A stretch of 64,000 bases of DNA from Methylophaga muralis (GTDB lineage: Bacteria > Pseudomonadota > Gammaproteobacteria > Nitrosococcales > Methylophagaceae): contig NZ_MCRI01000001.1 in NCBI RefSeq assembly GCF_001720165.1, forward strand, positions 1-64,000, given 5' to 3'. Positions 38,468-49,831 of this stretch are shown piece after piece; position 1 is the first letter of the stretch; every line of letters starts with the position of its first letter. The notes beneath the pieces are model-generated. The model was not told the DNA's origin and ran no database searches. It saw nothing but the letters and a program-made list of their open reading frames with translations. A program made the translations under genes and the position numbers.

Positions 38468-39606
38468 AGTTTGTACAAGAACATCTACCCTCCAAAAGTG
38501 GGTTTAACAAACTCCCCTCAACATCGACGTTGAGTGAAGCGAACTGGGTATTAGTTTTCGGCTCAGTTAACCGTTTTAGCGAACGCAACTTTGCCAGTCA
38601 GATACAAAAACGCTATCCCAATGCACAAATTATTGGTTGCACCACATCAGGTGAAATCACTGGAGACGGGGTGTTTGATGATAGCGTGCATATCACCGCC
38701 ATGCATTGGCAGCGTAGTCAGCTCCGTTTTATCTGCAAACCGGTAAATAGCATGGAACAGTCTCATGCGTTAGGTGCTCAGATTGCCAACGAATTAATTG
38801 CCCCGGATTTAAAAGGTGTGTTTGTACTCAGTGACGGCCTCAATGTTAATGGTTCAGAGCTGGTCGAAGGTTTGCAGGAAGTACTACCTAACACGCCCAT
38901 AACGGGCGGATTGGCCGGCGATGATGCCAAATTTACCAAGACATTGTTACTGAATAATGATCAAATCAAAGATCGTATCGTAATAGCTGTGGGTATTTAC
39001 GGTAAAGACGCTATTGTGACCAGTGGTGCATTAGGGGGCTGGAAACCCTACGGCCCTCCAAGACGTATTACTAAAGCCATTAAGAACGTTGTCTATGAAA
39101 TGGATAACAAACCCGCTTTACCACTGTACAAAATGTATATCGGCTACTACGCCAGTGAATTGCCTTCTTCAGGTCTAAATTTTCCGTTCGCCATCATGGA
39201 TGATAAAAACGTCAATGTGATACGGACATTGCTGTCAATTAATGAAAAAGACAACAGCATGACGTTCGCCGGCAATATCGCCGAGGGATCCACAGTACGT
39301 TTTCTAAAATCCGATCACGACCAACTTGTTGCCGGAGCCAGCGACGCCGCACGGCAGATTTTATTGAAGAAAGTGGATATCAACGATAAAGCCCTGGCCA
39401 TCTGTGTCAGTTGTGTGGGTCGTAAACTGGTGATGGAAGATCAGGTTGCAGATGAGGTTTACGCAGTGCAGCGTCTGCTGGGAATGCAAACGGGTATCAC
39501 CGGCTTTTACTCCAATGGAGAAATCTGTTCCGGCGAGGACGATAGTCACAGTCAGTTACATAACCAGACCATGACTATCGCTTATTTAAGCGAACATAAC
39601 GCCTAA
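38464..39606 (+). CDS. FIST-domain sensory protein
   Basis: Soluble protein with FIST_N (about 15-210) and FIST_C (about 220-365) domains, a sensory unit thought to bind small ligands such as amino acids. Support: the core VLVFGSVNRFSERNF, IIGCTTSGEI, LSDGLNVNGSELVEGL, ITGGLAGDDAKF, and the C-terminal GFYSNGEICSG followed by the LHNQTMTIAYL ending. ATG at 38464 gives 380 aa; a TTG at 38401 in the same frame is preceded by GAGG and remains possible. It is monocistronic and faces gshA; the chemosensory pil operon starts 1.6 kb further on. Confidence 0.85.
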   Translation: MKFVQEHLPSKSGFNKLPSTSTLSEANWVLVFGSVNRFSERNFASQIQKRYPNAQIIGCTTSGEITGDGVFDDSVHITAMHWQRSQLRFICKPVNSMEQSHALGAQIANELIAPDLKGVFVLSDGLNVNGSELVEGLQEVLPNTPITGGLAGDDAKFTKTLLLNNDQIKDRIVIAVGIYGKDAIVTSGALGGWKPYGPPRRITKAIKNVVYEMDNKPALPLYKMYIGYYASELPSSGLNFPFAIMDDKNVNVIRTLLSINEKDNSMTFAGNIAEGSTVRFLKSDHDQLVAGASDAARQILLKKVDINDKALAICVSCVGRKLVMEDQVADEVYAVQRLLGMQTGITGFYSNGEICSGEDDSHSQLHNQTMTIAYLSEHNA

Positions 39607-39629
39607 CATTCAGCTGGCATACTTTCTTT

Positions 39630-40904
39630 CTATGCCAGCTCTCTTGCCGCGGCCAATAAGGCTAACCGCGCAATTACGCCATAAGCATAAAATCGGTTAG
39701 GTTCGGCATCCGGTTTATCAAATTTGTCTGGAGTAATACAGGATTGGGCAAATGCCAATGGCTCGAAGTGCATTCCCGGCGCATTAAGATTTTCATCAAT
39801 TCCGCGGCCGGTATGCACACGATAAAAGCCACCAATAACAAAATGATCCATCATATAAATAACGGGTTCCGCAACAGCTTGATCTTCACCCAGCGTTTCA
39901 AAGGTATAAACCCCTTCCTGAACTAAAACATTATCCACAACCAATCCTTCTTTGGCTGAGGACATCTTAGTGCGTTGTTTGCGATTCAGGTTCAAAAGCT
40001 CATCAGCACTTTTGACCATCATAATACCCATTCCGTAGGTTCCAGAATCAGCCTTCACCACCACAAATGGTTCGCGGTCGATACCGTATTGATCGTATTT
40101 ATTCTGAATTGCAGTGAGCAATGTATTTACATTGCGCGCCAAACATTCCATGCCACTGCGTTCCATAAAATTTACTTCGCCGCATTGCAATGTCAGCGGT
40201 GAGACCAACCATGGATCAATATCAAGCTGCTCAGCAAAAGCATGTGCCACCATCGAATAGTGGGTGAAATGATCCGACTTCTTGCGCGTCGACCAACCTG
40301 CTTTCAGTGGTGGCGCAAGTTGCTGCTCCAAACCTTCAAGGATCGCTGGGCGACCCGCAGACATATCATTATTCAACAACACCAGACACGGCGAAAAATC
40401 GCCAATTGCTACTCGATTACCCTGGCGTTCCAATGGCGAGATTTCACATGTTTTTCCTGAGGGCAATTCGACTTGTATGGTCTCACTGATATCTTCACGC
40501 AAGCTGGCAATGCGCGCCTCCAAACCGGCTTTTTCGAAAATGTCTCTTAATGTTTCGACGCTTTCCATATAAAACAGGTTACGAGTATGGTTTTCTGCAA
40601 TGATCAATACCCGGCGGGCTTTTGGGCATAGCCGTTCCACAGCAGCCTGTGCCGCTTGGACACATAAAGGCATAAATGCCGGATTCAGATTATTAAATCC
40701 TGCTGGAAATAAATTGGTATCGACCGGGGCAAGTTTAAAGCCGGAATTTCGCAGATCCACTGAAGCATAAAAAGGCGCCGGCGTTTTCAGCCATTGCTCA
40801 CGCAACCAACATTCAACATCGGCCTGCCGCTCCAATAAATGTGATTCTAATTCCAGTAATGGTCCATTAAGGGCAGTAGTTAGGTGCGGTACGGCTGATG
40901 TCAT
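39630..40904 (-). CDS. gshA: Glutamate-cysteine ligase, proteobacterial (ferrooxidans) type
   Basis: First step of glutathione synthesis. The sequence fits the group of glutamate-cysteine ligases known from Acidithiobacillus and Nitrosomonas-type bacteria, not the E. coli GshA family. Recognisable parts are YASVDLRNSGFKLAPVDTN, FPAGFNNL, VVVKADSGTYGMGIMMV (ATP-grasp-like loop) and GGFYRVHTG. At 424 aa it matches that group. AGAGAG precedes the ATG. The 273-base gap to pilG holds no recognisable element. Confidence 0.87.
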   Translation of the reverse strand: MTSAVPHLTTALNGPLLELESHLLERQADVECWLREQWLKTPAPFYASVDLRNSGFKLAPVDTNLFPAGFNNLNPAFMPLCVQAAQAAVERLCPKARRVLIIAENHTRNLFYMESVETLRDIFEKAGLEARIASLREDISETIQVELPSGKTCEISPLERQGNRVAIGDFSPCLVLLNNDMSAGRPAILEGLEQQLAPPLKAGWSTRKKSDHFTHYSMVAHAFAEQLDIDPWLVSPLTLQCGEVNFMERSGMECLARNVNTLLTAIQNKYDQYGIDREPFVVVKADSGTYGMGIMMVKSADELLNLNRKQRTKMSSAKEGLVVDNVLVQEGVYTFETLGEDQAVAEPVIYMMDHFVIGGFYRVHTGRGIDENLNAPGMHFEPLAFAQSCITPDKFDKPDAEPNRFYAYGVIARLALLAAARELA

Positions 40905-41178
40905 GTTGTACTCTCTGAATCAATATTAAGTGCGGCTGGCCGGGCTATGAGCATTTAACTTTAATCGTCGCCACTGTGATGGTAACGAAAGATAAATAGA
41001 CCCTAGTTACTGTGATATGGGACACAGATTGGATATTTCAAGTCATACATACTCTTCCATGCGTTTAGAAATGAAGGAATAACAGTCCCCGACCTCGAAA
41101 GTAGTCACTAGCCTGACGATCAAAAATGGGTTATCTTCAAGGCTGATTTTAATCGAATGTGTCAGGCTGTAGGTACTA

Positions 41179-41592
41179 ATGACCGTGAGTGAGACTTTAT
41201 CAGAATTTTCAGGCCTTAAGGTGATGGTCATCGATGACAGCAAAACGATTCGCCGTAGTGCTGAATCCCTGCTGCAGAAAGCAGGTTGTGAAGTATTGAC
41301 CGCGGATAATGGTTTTGAGGCATTGCCTATCATCAGTGGACAGCATCCCGATATTATTTTTATCGATATCATGATGCCGCGACTTGATGGATATCAAACC
41401 TGTGCATTGGTCAAAAACAATCCCAAATACCGGGATATTCCAGTGGTGATGTTATCCAGTAAAGATGGTTTATTCGACCGCGCAAAGGGACGGGTTGTGG
41501 GAGCAGAACAATATCTGACAAAACCTTTTACCCGCGACGATTTATTGGATGCGATACGGACGCATTTGCTCGACAAAAACAAGGACGCGTAG
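41179..41592 (+). CDS. pilG: Twitching-motility response regulator PilG
   Basis: Single-domain CheY-like receiver, first gene of the Pil-Chp operon. The acidic pocket is VMVIDDSKT, the phospho-acceptor is in IIFIDIMMPRLDGYQTC, and the conserved Lys is in YLTKPFTRDD. The N-terminus starts about 12 residues before the receiver, like PilG rather than PilH. AGG lies 5 bases before the ATG. It is followed 7 bases later by pilH. Confidence 0.88.
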   Translation: MTVSETLSEFSGLKVMVIDDSKTIRRSAESLLQKAGCEVLTADNGFEALPIISGQHPDIIFIDIMMPRLDGYQTCALVKNNPKYRDIPVVMLSSKDGLFDRAKGRVVGAEQYLTKPFTRDDLLDAIRTHLLDKNKDA

Positions 41593-41599
41593 ATTTTAT

Positions 41600-41971
41600 A
41601 TGGCTTTAATTTTGATAGCCGATGACTCGCCAACAGAAGTGTATGTATTACAGAAAATGTTGGAAAAAAACGGTCATGAAGTCATCGTCGCCACAGATGG
41701 CGAACAGGCCGTTGCAATGGCGCAATCCCAATTACCTCAATTAATTTTGATGGATGTAGTTATGCCAGGTTTAAATGGTTTTCAGGCTACTCGTCGGCTG
41801 ACTAAAGACAGTGCCACTGCACATATCCCTATTGTGATTGTCTCATCTAAACACCAAGAAACCGATCGAATGTGGGGCATGCGCCAGGGCGCACGAGGTT
41901 ACCTTGGAAAGCCGGTAGCCGAAGACGATCTGATATTACAAATAAATGAATTGGTGGAAGTGTCAGCATGA
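41600..41971 (+). CDS. pilH: Twitching-motility response regulator PilH
   Basis: Second CheY-like receiver, 123 aa. ILIADDSPTEVY, LILMDVVMPGLNGFQATRRL and GYLGKPVAEDDL give the acidic pocket, phospho-Asp and Lys, and the ADDSPTE wording is typical of PilH. The frame begins at 41549, but the ATG at 41600 starts exactly at the domain. The stop overlaps pilI by 4 bases. Confidence 0.88.
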   Translation: MALILIADDSPTEVYVLQKMLEKNGHEVIVATDGEQAVAMAQSQLPQLILMDVVMPGLNGFQATRRLTKDSATAHIPIVIVSSKHQETDRMWGMRQGARGYLGKPVAEDDLILQINELVEVSA

Positions 41972-42516
41972 CCACAATGGATAATCCGGCAGATATCATT
42001 GCCATCCTCAAGGATATCGAACGTCGCAGCCAGCAGCGCATTGCCGGCTTATCACAGCAAGACAATATGGAAGGGGCCTGGACCGCCATCGGTTTTCGTC
42101 TGGACAACTTGCATTTGCTTATTCCGCTCGGCCAATCACGCGAAGTTTTTCCACTGCCCCAACAGATCACCCCTGTACCAAAATCACAGCCCTGGGTGGT
42201 TGGCATGACCAGCTTGCGTGGTGATTTACTTCCACTTATCGACTTAAACCTGTTTCTCCAAGGCAATAGCAGTCCGACGGATAAACGCAAACGCGTTATC
42301 GTTTTGAATCATCCTGAGTTTTTCACCGGATTGATTGTGGATGAAGTGTTCGGCCTGAAGCATTTCCAACGCCAACCGGAACCGGCTGATGCCAGACAAC
42401 ACATGCATCTGAAGCCTTATTTGCAAGGTCGACTTTATCAGCAGGAAACCTATTGGCATGTTTTCAGTTTGCTTAAATTAGCTGAAGATCCCAGATTTTT
42501 GAATGCAGCCGCTTAA
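41968..42516 (+). CDS. pilI: CheW-like coupling protein PilI
   Basis: Adaptor linking the chemoreceptor PilJ to the kinase ChpA. The CheW domain covers about 35-175, with WTAIGFRLDNLHLLIPLG, WVVGMTSLRGDLLPLIDL and VLNHPEFFTGLIVDEVFGL. At 182 aa it matches PilI. Position between pilH and pilJ confirms the role. Confidence 0.88.
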   Translation: MTTMDNPADIIAILKDIERRSQQRIAGLSQQDNMEGAWTAIGFRLDNLHLLIPLGQSREVFPLPQQITPVPKSQPWVVGMTSLRGDLLPLIDLNLFLQGNSSPTDKRKRVIVLNHPEFFTGLIVDEVFGLKHFQRQPEPADARQHMHLKPYLQGRLYQQETYWHVFSLLKLAEDPRFLNAAA

Positions 42517-42540
42517 CGATTTTATTTCAGGACTCGCCCT

Positions 42541-43802
42541 ATGAACGCCACCAGTAAACTGTTTTTTTCTTCGCTGCTCAGCGGCAAAAATCTGTTTTAC
42601 CTCATCTTGATTATTATTTTTACTGGTTTAGCACTTGCAGGGATTTGGTTACTTGTAACCGGCCAATCTGCTTTGATTTATCCCGATCCTTTGGTCACGG
42701 CCGGCATCAGTGGAGTGAGTGTCATTTTAGCGGTCTTATTTGCCTTGATCGTGGCTTATCAGCCACTCAGCAAAATTAAACGCTCTATGGACGAAATGGA
42801 ACTACAAAACCGCCATAACCAGGATGCGATTTTGCGCTTGCTGGATGAGATGGGCGATTTGGCTGATGGTGACCTGACCGTGACCGCCACCGTGACTGAA
42901 GATATCACTGGTGCCATTGCCGACTCTGTCAACTACACCATTGACGCGTTACGCAGTCTGGTGGCCCAAATCAACTCCACCACCTTGCAGGTTGCTTCTG
43001 CAGCGCAGGAAACCCAGGCAACTGCTTTACATTTAACCGATGCCAGTGAGCATCAGGCACAACAGATTTCTGAAGTCAGCTCGGCCATTACCCAAATGGC
43101 CGCCTCTATCGAACTGGTTTCTGAAAATGCCAGCCAATCTTCTGAAGTTGCGAAGCATCGGTAAGTCTTGCTGTTCAGGGTAACGGAGCGGTGAAAAAAG
43201 CTATCCATGGTATGGATACCATTCGTGAACAAATTCAGGAAACCTCTAAACGGATGAAACGCTTGGGTGAAAGCTCACAGCAAATCGGTGAAATCGTTGA
43301 ACTGATTAACGACATCGCTGAACAAACCAATATTTTGTCTCTGAATGCAGCCATTCAGGCTGCCATGGCCGGTGAAGCCGGGCGAGGTTTTGCGGTTGTT
43401 GCCGACGAGGTTCAACGACTTGCGGAACGTTCAGGCAGTGCCACCCGACAAATTGATGCTTTAGTTCGCACCATCCAGAGTGATACCAGCGAAGCGATCA
43501 GCTCCATGGAGCAAAGTACCGCTGAAGTGGTTTCAGGAGCACGTTTATCACAAGATGCCGGTGCTTCTTTGGAGCAGATTGAAACGGTATCTCAACAGTT
43601 AGCGGAATTGATCAACAATATTTCCAGTAATGCGAAACAACAGGCTACGGCGGCAATTAGTACATCCGAAAACATGAGTGTGATTCAGGAAATCACTATG
43701 CAGACTTCAACCGGTACCAATGAAAGTGCGGCGGCGATCGGTAGACTGCTCGAACTGACAAACGAATTACGTAAGTCAGTCTCTGGTTTCAAATTACCTT
43801 AA
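42541..43802 (+). pseudogene. pilJ: Chemoreceptor PilJ, frameshifted and lacking sensor domain
   Basis: Methyl-accepting protein of the type IV pilus chemosensory system, split into two frames (42541-43164 and the part read from about 43155 to 43802). Frame 1 ends SSEVAKHR-stop, while the next frame continues [26 protein letters not shown]. One missing base near 43153-43157 (AAGCA, presumably once AAGGCA) restores the protein to about 420 aa. The hairpin tip ([39 protein letters not shown]) is intact. Two membrane helices are separated by only about 20 residues, so the PilJ periplasmic domains are absent. A sequencing error is the main alternative to true inactivation. Confidence 0.8.
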
Positions 43803-43830
43803 TACAGCCTGAGCCGGCGGAGAAGCGCAT

Positions 43831-46800
43831 ATGACCCAACCCAGAGGCAACTACAATGCCCTGACATGGCTGCAGGAAGAACTGCAGAAGTCACTCGCTG
43901 CAGCATTGCAATCGGTTCAGACCTATATCGAAGATCCTCAGCAATCAGAGTCATTGAGCCGCTGTGTGGAGCATCTTTATCAGGTTAACGGCACCCTGGA
44001 AATGCTTAATCTTGATGGTGCCCAGATGCTTGCCGCTGAAATGCAATCCATTGCTGGCTATATGCGCTCGTTTCCGGAAGATAAACAAAACCTTGCTTTG
44101 GAAACATTAACCCGCAGTCTTATCTTATTGCCAACGTATTTACATAAGTTGAATGAGAAGTTTCCAGATAACGCTTTGTGCGTATTGAGCCCTATCAATG
44201 AATTGAGGCTGTTGCGTGATAAGCCAGCGATTGCAGAAACCGAGATATTCCAGCCGGATCTCACCGTTGAACTGCCTGAAGGAATTGCACCGGATCCTGC
44301 TCGAATTGCTCCGCCGCTAGATCTGGAAAGACATAAAATTGCTCATGTCTTTCAACACCTGCTGTTGACGTGGATGCGTGAACAAGATGACAAAAGCCTG
44401 CGTAAAATGCGTGGTATTTTGCGACATTTACGGTTGCAGTGTTTACAGCAAAAAACCACTTTATTCTGGTGGGTGGCAGAAGCTTTATTGGAAGGACTGG
44501 TTCATCGTGGGATTCGTGATGATGCCTTCGCTAAACAGCTTATCGGCAAAATGGCCTCTCCCATCAGACTGGTTTGCGAGGGTGATGAAAACTCATTACT
44601 TGCCGGCTATCCCGACGTTTTATTAAAACAACTTTTGTTAGTAGTGGCCCGGGCAACCAGTTATGGCCCATTAGTCACCGGAGTGAAACAAAGCTTTGAA
44701 CTGACGTTTTATGATCAGGCTTCGCAACTGATTGGTCATAGTGATTCTGCGTTACAAGAAGCTCAGAATGCCTTACTTGAACAACTCGAAGAATTAAAAG
44801 AACGGATTAGCCAGTTTGATACCGCTGAAGATCAGGCTGATGAAGCGGTCAACGATATCAGTGTGCAATTGCTGAGCATGGCGGATACGCTTTCTCTGCT
44901 TCAGCACCAACAACAAAGTGATCTGTTACATAGCCAACATACCGCACTGCAAAAATGTCTGACCACAGACAAGGCTTACCATGACCAACTGGCCCTGCTG
45001 GCTGATGATCTGCTGCAAATCGAAGCACGGCTCAGACAAACCGATGCCTCGGATGCCATTCACCGCCAGCTTCAAAAAACCGTATTAAGTGAATGTCTTA
45101 ACGAATTAGCCAGTATTAAAGAATTATTGATCCTGCAATCCAATCAGCCATCTGACGATATCGATGCGGTGAATGAAAACTTTACCAATAGTTTAAGGAT
45201 GTTGGCGGGTAGTCTGGATATTTTGAACATTGGTAAAGCCGCCGAATTATTTACTTTTCTAGCGAATAAATTTGTTGATGAGACGTCATTATTATCGTCC
45301 GAACAATCCCAGCAGGATCTGGCCGAGATATTAACCTCCGCAGAAATTTATCTGGAAAATCTGCATCGCACCGGCCAAACCGATGAAAACAGTCTGCAAT
45401 CAGCCTTGCAACGCATGCAACACTTCGGTCAAATTCCGACGGCGCAAAGTCCAACTAATGAAACCAACACGACAATACCACTAGAAATATCTGTCACCGC
45501 CGCTGATAGCAATGATGAATATTCGCCGGAAGCCATTGAGTTACTGGATTTTGATTTATCTGTTGCTGAGGATTTCTCAGAGGAAGAAACCGAAGCCGAA
45601 GCATTGCCATTGATCGATTTTGTTCCCACCCCAATTGAGCTGGATGATGCTGAAACGGATACTGTGGACCAAGCTCTGGACTTCATTGATATCGAAGTGC
45701 AACCACCACAAAATATCGAATCCATTGAACTACAACAAACCACTGAAAACGAATCTACTAATGGCTGGCGATTTGCCCCGCACATTAATAGTGAAATTGC
45801 TGAAGTGTTCGTTGAAGAAGCCAATGAGGTTTTAAATGATTTGCAACTGTTGTTGCCGGCCTGGTGTGAAACTCCGGAGGGCGGTGAATTAAGCACTATC
45901 AGAAGGCATTTCCACACCCTGAAAGGTAGTGGCCGGATGGCAGGGGCGGAAACTATCGCCAACATGGCACAGGCGATCGAACATTTATTAAATCAAGTGT
46001 TGGATGGTGAGTTGAAGGTTTCGGATGAAATTATGGCGTTAGTCATGGAAGCAGTACCCGAAATACAAGACTGTTTACAGTTATTTACCCAAGCACAATC
46101 TGACTTTACTCAATCAGCAGAAGCGCTAACCATTCTAGCCAGACAGCTTAATGAGCAACACAGTGTACTGGACGGCCTCCAAGCAGAAACTGTCGCTGAT
46201 GAAGATGAAGAAGACCAGGCTTTGCAGGATATTTTTTATCTGGAAGCAGAACAACACCTGCAAACCTTATTTGCCGAAACCGCGATTTTGCAAGCCGGTA
46301 AAGTCATTAATAAAACTATGCTCAGCGCAGCGCATTCACTTAAAGCTGCGCCAATATTGCCGGTGTAAAACCGGTTGCTATTATCGCTACCCAGCTGGAT
46401 CAGACATTTCGTAATCTCTATCATCAGCAGCAGCAATTCACTGAAGAATCTGTCAGTGATTTGAATGACATCATTATTGAACTGAGTCAGTTACTGCAGG
46501 CAGTCAAAACCAGTTCCGATGAACCTGATATTCGTTTACTGGATCGCCGGATCTTTGAGCTTTGCCCACAAAAAGTCGATTACTCTCATAGTGCACCGCT
46601 TGATCCCGAGCAGCTTGTCAGCTTCCTTGAGGAAACTGATGGTTTACTTAATGATTACAGTCAGCAACTTGAACAATGGCAGCACACAGATGACGAAGCA
46701 CCACTGTCATTACGCCAAACATTAAATACGCTTGCTGAGAACGCTGAAAACGCGTCATTGCAGCAACTTGCCGCGCTTTATCAATTGATGCAGCGATTGA

Positions 46801-49319
46801 TCATGCATCCTCAAAGTCGGAGCAATAATCTCAAAGCATTGCTTGATGAAGCGTTAGAAATTGTTAATGACCAGATTGAAGCACTAATCCAACATAAAGT
46901 ACCGGCTGATTTCACAGCTTTCCGCGAGCAAATTCGTTCTACGTTAACGGCTTTAGACAGCGTGTCGACCGTTGAAGTCGATCCGGAAATTCTCGAAGCC
47001 TTCACCGAAGAAGCCGCAGAATTATTGATATCCACCGACCGAGCCATCAAACAATGGCAATCGGAACCGAATAACCCAGCAGGATCAATGCAGTTACAGC
47101 GTGATTTACATACGCTAAAAGGTGGTGCCAGACTTACCGCTACCATGGCAATGGCTGATCTGACACATCAAACCGAGACATTGGTCCTGTCGGTAACAGA
47201 TCGCCCAGAAAATCCGGATGAAGGTTTCTTTAATTTATTACAACGCTGTCAGGATCGGCTGACAGAAATGCAGGAACAACTCGCCAGCAGAAGCATTATT
47301 CCTGCGGCAAATGACTTATTGCAGGATATCCAGCAATATTCTGGTTATGTGCCAGCTGATATCGACAATATGGATACGCTGGCAGATTCACCTGCATTTA
47401 TTGAACATTCCATGCCGGATATGCAAAGTATCAGCAGCGCTACTCCGGCAACAACTAAAGCCAGCCCACAGAGTTCTGAAAAAATCAGGGTTCGCGCCGA
47501 CTTGTTGGATTACCTGAGCAACTTTGCCGGCGAAGTCAGCATTACCCGCGACCAGGTTACCCAGCAGCATGGTGTGATGCATCTGCAGCTTGAAGAAATG
47601 GAAGAAACCGTTGCCCGTTTGCATGAACAATTACGCAAACTGGAAATAGAAACTGAAACCCAGATCCTGTTCCGTTACGAAGATACGGTTCAAGATACCA
47701 ATGCCGAATTTGATCCATTAGAGCTGGATCGTTTTTCGACAATCCAACAGCTATCACGCAGCCTCACCGAAACCGTTAACGACTTGAATAACATCAGCCG
47801 TTCGATGGGTAATCTGATGCGTGAGACCGATATTTTATTACTGCAGCAATCCCGGTTAAATACGGACTTGCAACAAGGCTTGATGCACACCCGTTTGCTG
47901 CCATTTAATTCGATAGTGCCTCGACTGGAAAGAATCGTCAGACAAACCAACAGTGAATTGGATAAACAGTCTCAATTACTGGTCAGTGGTGCCGATTTAG
48001 AATTGGATAGAACCATCCTTGACCGGCTGGTAGCACCGATTGAACATATTCTGCGTAATGCCATCGCCCATGGTCTGGAAACTGCTGACGAACGTGGGCA
48101 ACATGGAAAAGATCCCGTTGGTCGATTGCAAATCACCATGCAACGTGAAGGCTCTGAGGTGTTAATCACCATTTCTGATGATGGTCAGGGACTGAATATT
48201 GAAAAAATCAAACAGCGTGCAATCGATCAAAACTTAATTGACCCGTTTAACATTCCTAACGAGCAATCACTGATTCAATTGATCCTGACTTCAGGATTCA
48301 GTACAGCCGACAAGATCTCACAACTTGCCGGCCGTGGAGTTGGTATGGATGTGGTCAGTAACGAAATCCGTGCCCTTAAAGGTCGTTTATCCATCAGTTC
48401 TCAACCTGGCAAAGGCACCCAGTTCCATCTGCGATTGCCATTAACGCTGTCAGTGATGCAGGCCTTATTGATTTCGGTAAATCAACAGCAGTTTGCGGTT
48501 CCATTATCTGCGGTTACTGCGGGCGAACGCATTAGCCTGCAACGCATACGCGAATTAATGGCTCAGGAAAAACCAACTTACACTTTCCATGGCGAACATT
48601 ATGACTTTGTGCCGTTAAGCAACCTGCTCGGTCAGCCACTGAATTTGCTCGACAATCTGCGACAACAGATGCCGTTGCTGTTATTCCGTAGTGGCGATGT
48701 CAAAGTTGCACTGGCTGTTGATAATATCGATAGTAATCGTGAGATTGTTATTAAATCCGTCGGAGCACAACTGGGGCAGATTGACGCGATAAATGGTGCG
48801 ACTATTCTTGGTGATGGTCGTGTTGTATTTATCCTCGACATCCCGACGTTAATTGATAGCTATCAAACGCCAACCGGAACCTCTAATCTGCAACAGGCCA
48901 GTGAAAGCTATCAACAGGTGGCGCCTGACCGTAAACCTTTGGCGATGATTGTTGATGACTCAATTACCATGCGTAAGGCAACTGGCAGCCTGTTAGGTCG
49001 CCTGGGCTTTGATGTGGTGACCGCAAAAGATGGGGTCGAGGCGCTGGCACAACTTTATGAGCAAACTCCTGATATCGTTTTATTAGATGTGGAAATGCCG
49101 CGCATGGACGGTTTTGAATTCGCCTCGATTATTCGTAACGATGTACAGTTTAAACACCTGCCGATTGTGATGATTACCTCGCGTACTGGCGAAAAACATC
49201 GTCAACGCGCTATGACTATCGGGGTCAATGCCTATCTTGGTAAGCCTTATCAGGACGATGAGCTGATCATCTCAATGAAACAACAGTTGGGTAACCGCTA
49301 TCCTGCTGAGCAACGATAA
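43831..49319 (+). pseudogene. chpA: Hybrid histidine kinase ChpA (PilL), frameshifted
   Basis: CheA-like kinase of the Pil-Chp system, about 1,830 aa if intact. Frame 1 (43831-46368) has N-terminal helical and HPt modules (HFHTLKGSGRMAG) and ends at LKAAPILPV. The other frame resumes exactly with ANIAGVKPVAIIATQLDQ and runs to 49319. A base is missing near 46345-46352 (GCGCC, presumably GCGGCC). The second part has an HPt (LHTLKGGARL), dimerisation, ATP lid motifs (HILRNAIAHGLE, ISDDGQGL, AGRGVGMDVV), a CheW-like domain and a receiver (IVDDSITMRKA, LLDVEMPRMDGF, LGKPYQDDE). All catalytic motifs survive; the break lies inside an HPt-like unit. Confidence 0.82.
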
Positions 49320-49336
49320 ACATAACAAAGGCAAAT

Positions 49337-49822
49337 ATGAGCAAAGAATCTGATTTCATTCATTGCATGTTGATTCCGCTGCGACAACATTATCTGTTGC
49401 TGCCGAATCCAACCATTGCCGAAGTTATTCCATTACCGCGGCTTACGGATAGTGACATCGATTCTGTCTGGTATATCGGCCAGTTTTTTTGGCGTGATTT
49501 ACCATTACAGGTGATAGATCTCGAAATGTTAATCGGCAGTGGACAACAGAATACTCGGCAAATAAATAAGCTTTGCGTGATTAATGGCATTAATAATGAA
49601 GCAAAAATCAAACATTATGCGGTTGCCTGCTGTGGTGCCCCACAACTGATAACAATCAATGAAACTGCGCTGCAACCTACCCACGATATTGTTGATTCGG
49701 ACTGGCTACATTGTCAGATCAAGATCGGCTCCAACGTGGCTTTTATTCCAAAATTAGACAATATTGAAACTCATCTGCAAAACAGTTTGTCCGGTAATAC
49801 ATCGTCTGACAATTTGCTTTAA
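49337..49822 (+). CDS. CheW-like protein (ChpC-type)
   Basis: A 161-residue divergent CheW-domain protein directly after chpA. IHCMLIPLRQHYLLLPNPTIAEVIP and IGQFFWRDLPLQVIDLEMLIG follow the CheW fold order. In Pseudomonas a second CheW-like protein, ChpC, belongs to the same system; I infer the same role. It ends 9 bases before slt, so slt may be co-transcribed. Confidence 0.75.
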   Translation: MSKESDFIHCMLIPLRQHYLLLPNPTIAEVIPLPRLTDSDIDSVWYIGQFFWRDLPLQVIDLEMLIGSGQQNTRQINKLCVINGINNEAKIKHYAVACCGAPQLITINETALQPTHDIVDSDWLHCQIKIGSNVAFIPKLDNIETHLQNSLSGNTSSDNLL

Positions 49823-49831
49823 GATACCCGC

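Noticed and set aside
40905-41178. Possible small gene or riboswitch between gshA and pilG
   Set aside because: No open frame with a ribosome site and no recognisable conserved RNA structure.
43191-43802. Independent short methyl-accepting protein starting at GTG 43191
   Set aside because: Upstream bases in the same frame continue the PilJ sequence, so it is the second half of a frameshifted gene.
45429-45965. 178-codon minus-strand Ser-rich frame in chpA
   Set aside because: Mirror of acidic Glu/Asp-rich coding sequence; the sense strand reads as a ChpA module.
46461-49319. Separate kinase gene starting at TTG 46461
   Set aside because: Homologous sequence continues upstream in the same frame to 46350, exactly where the first part stops.
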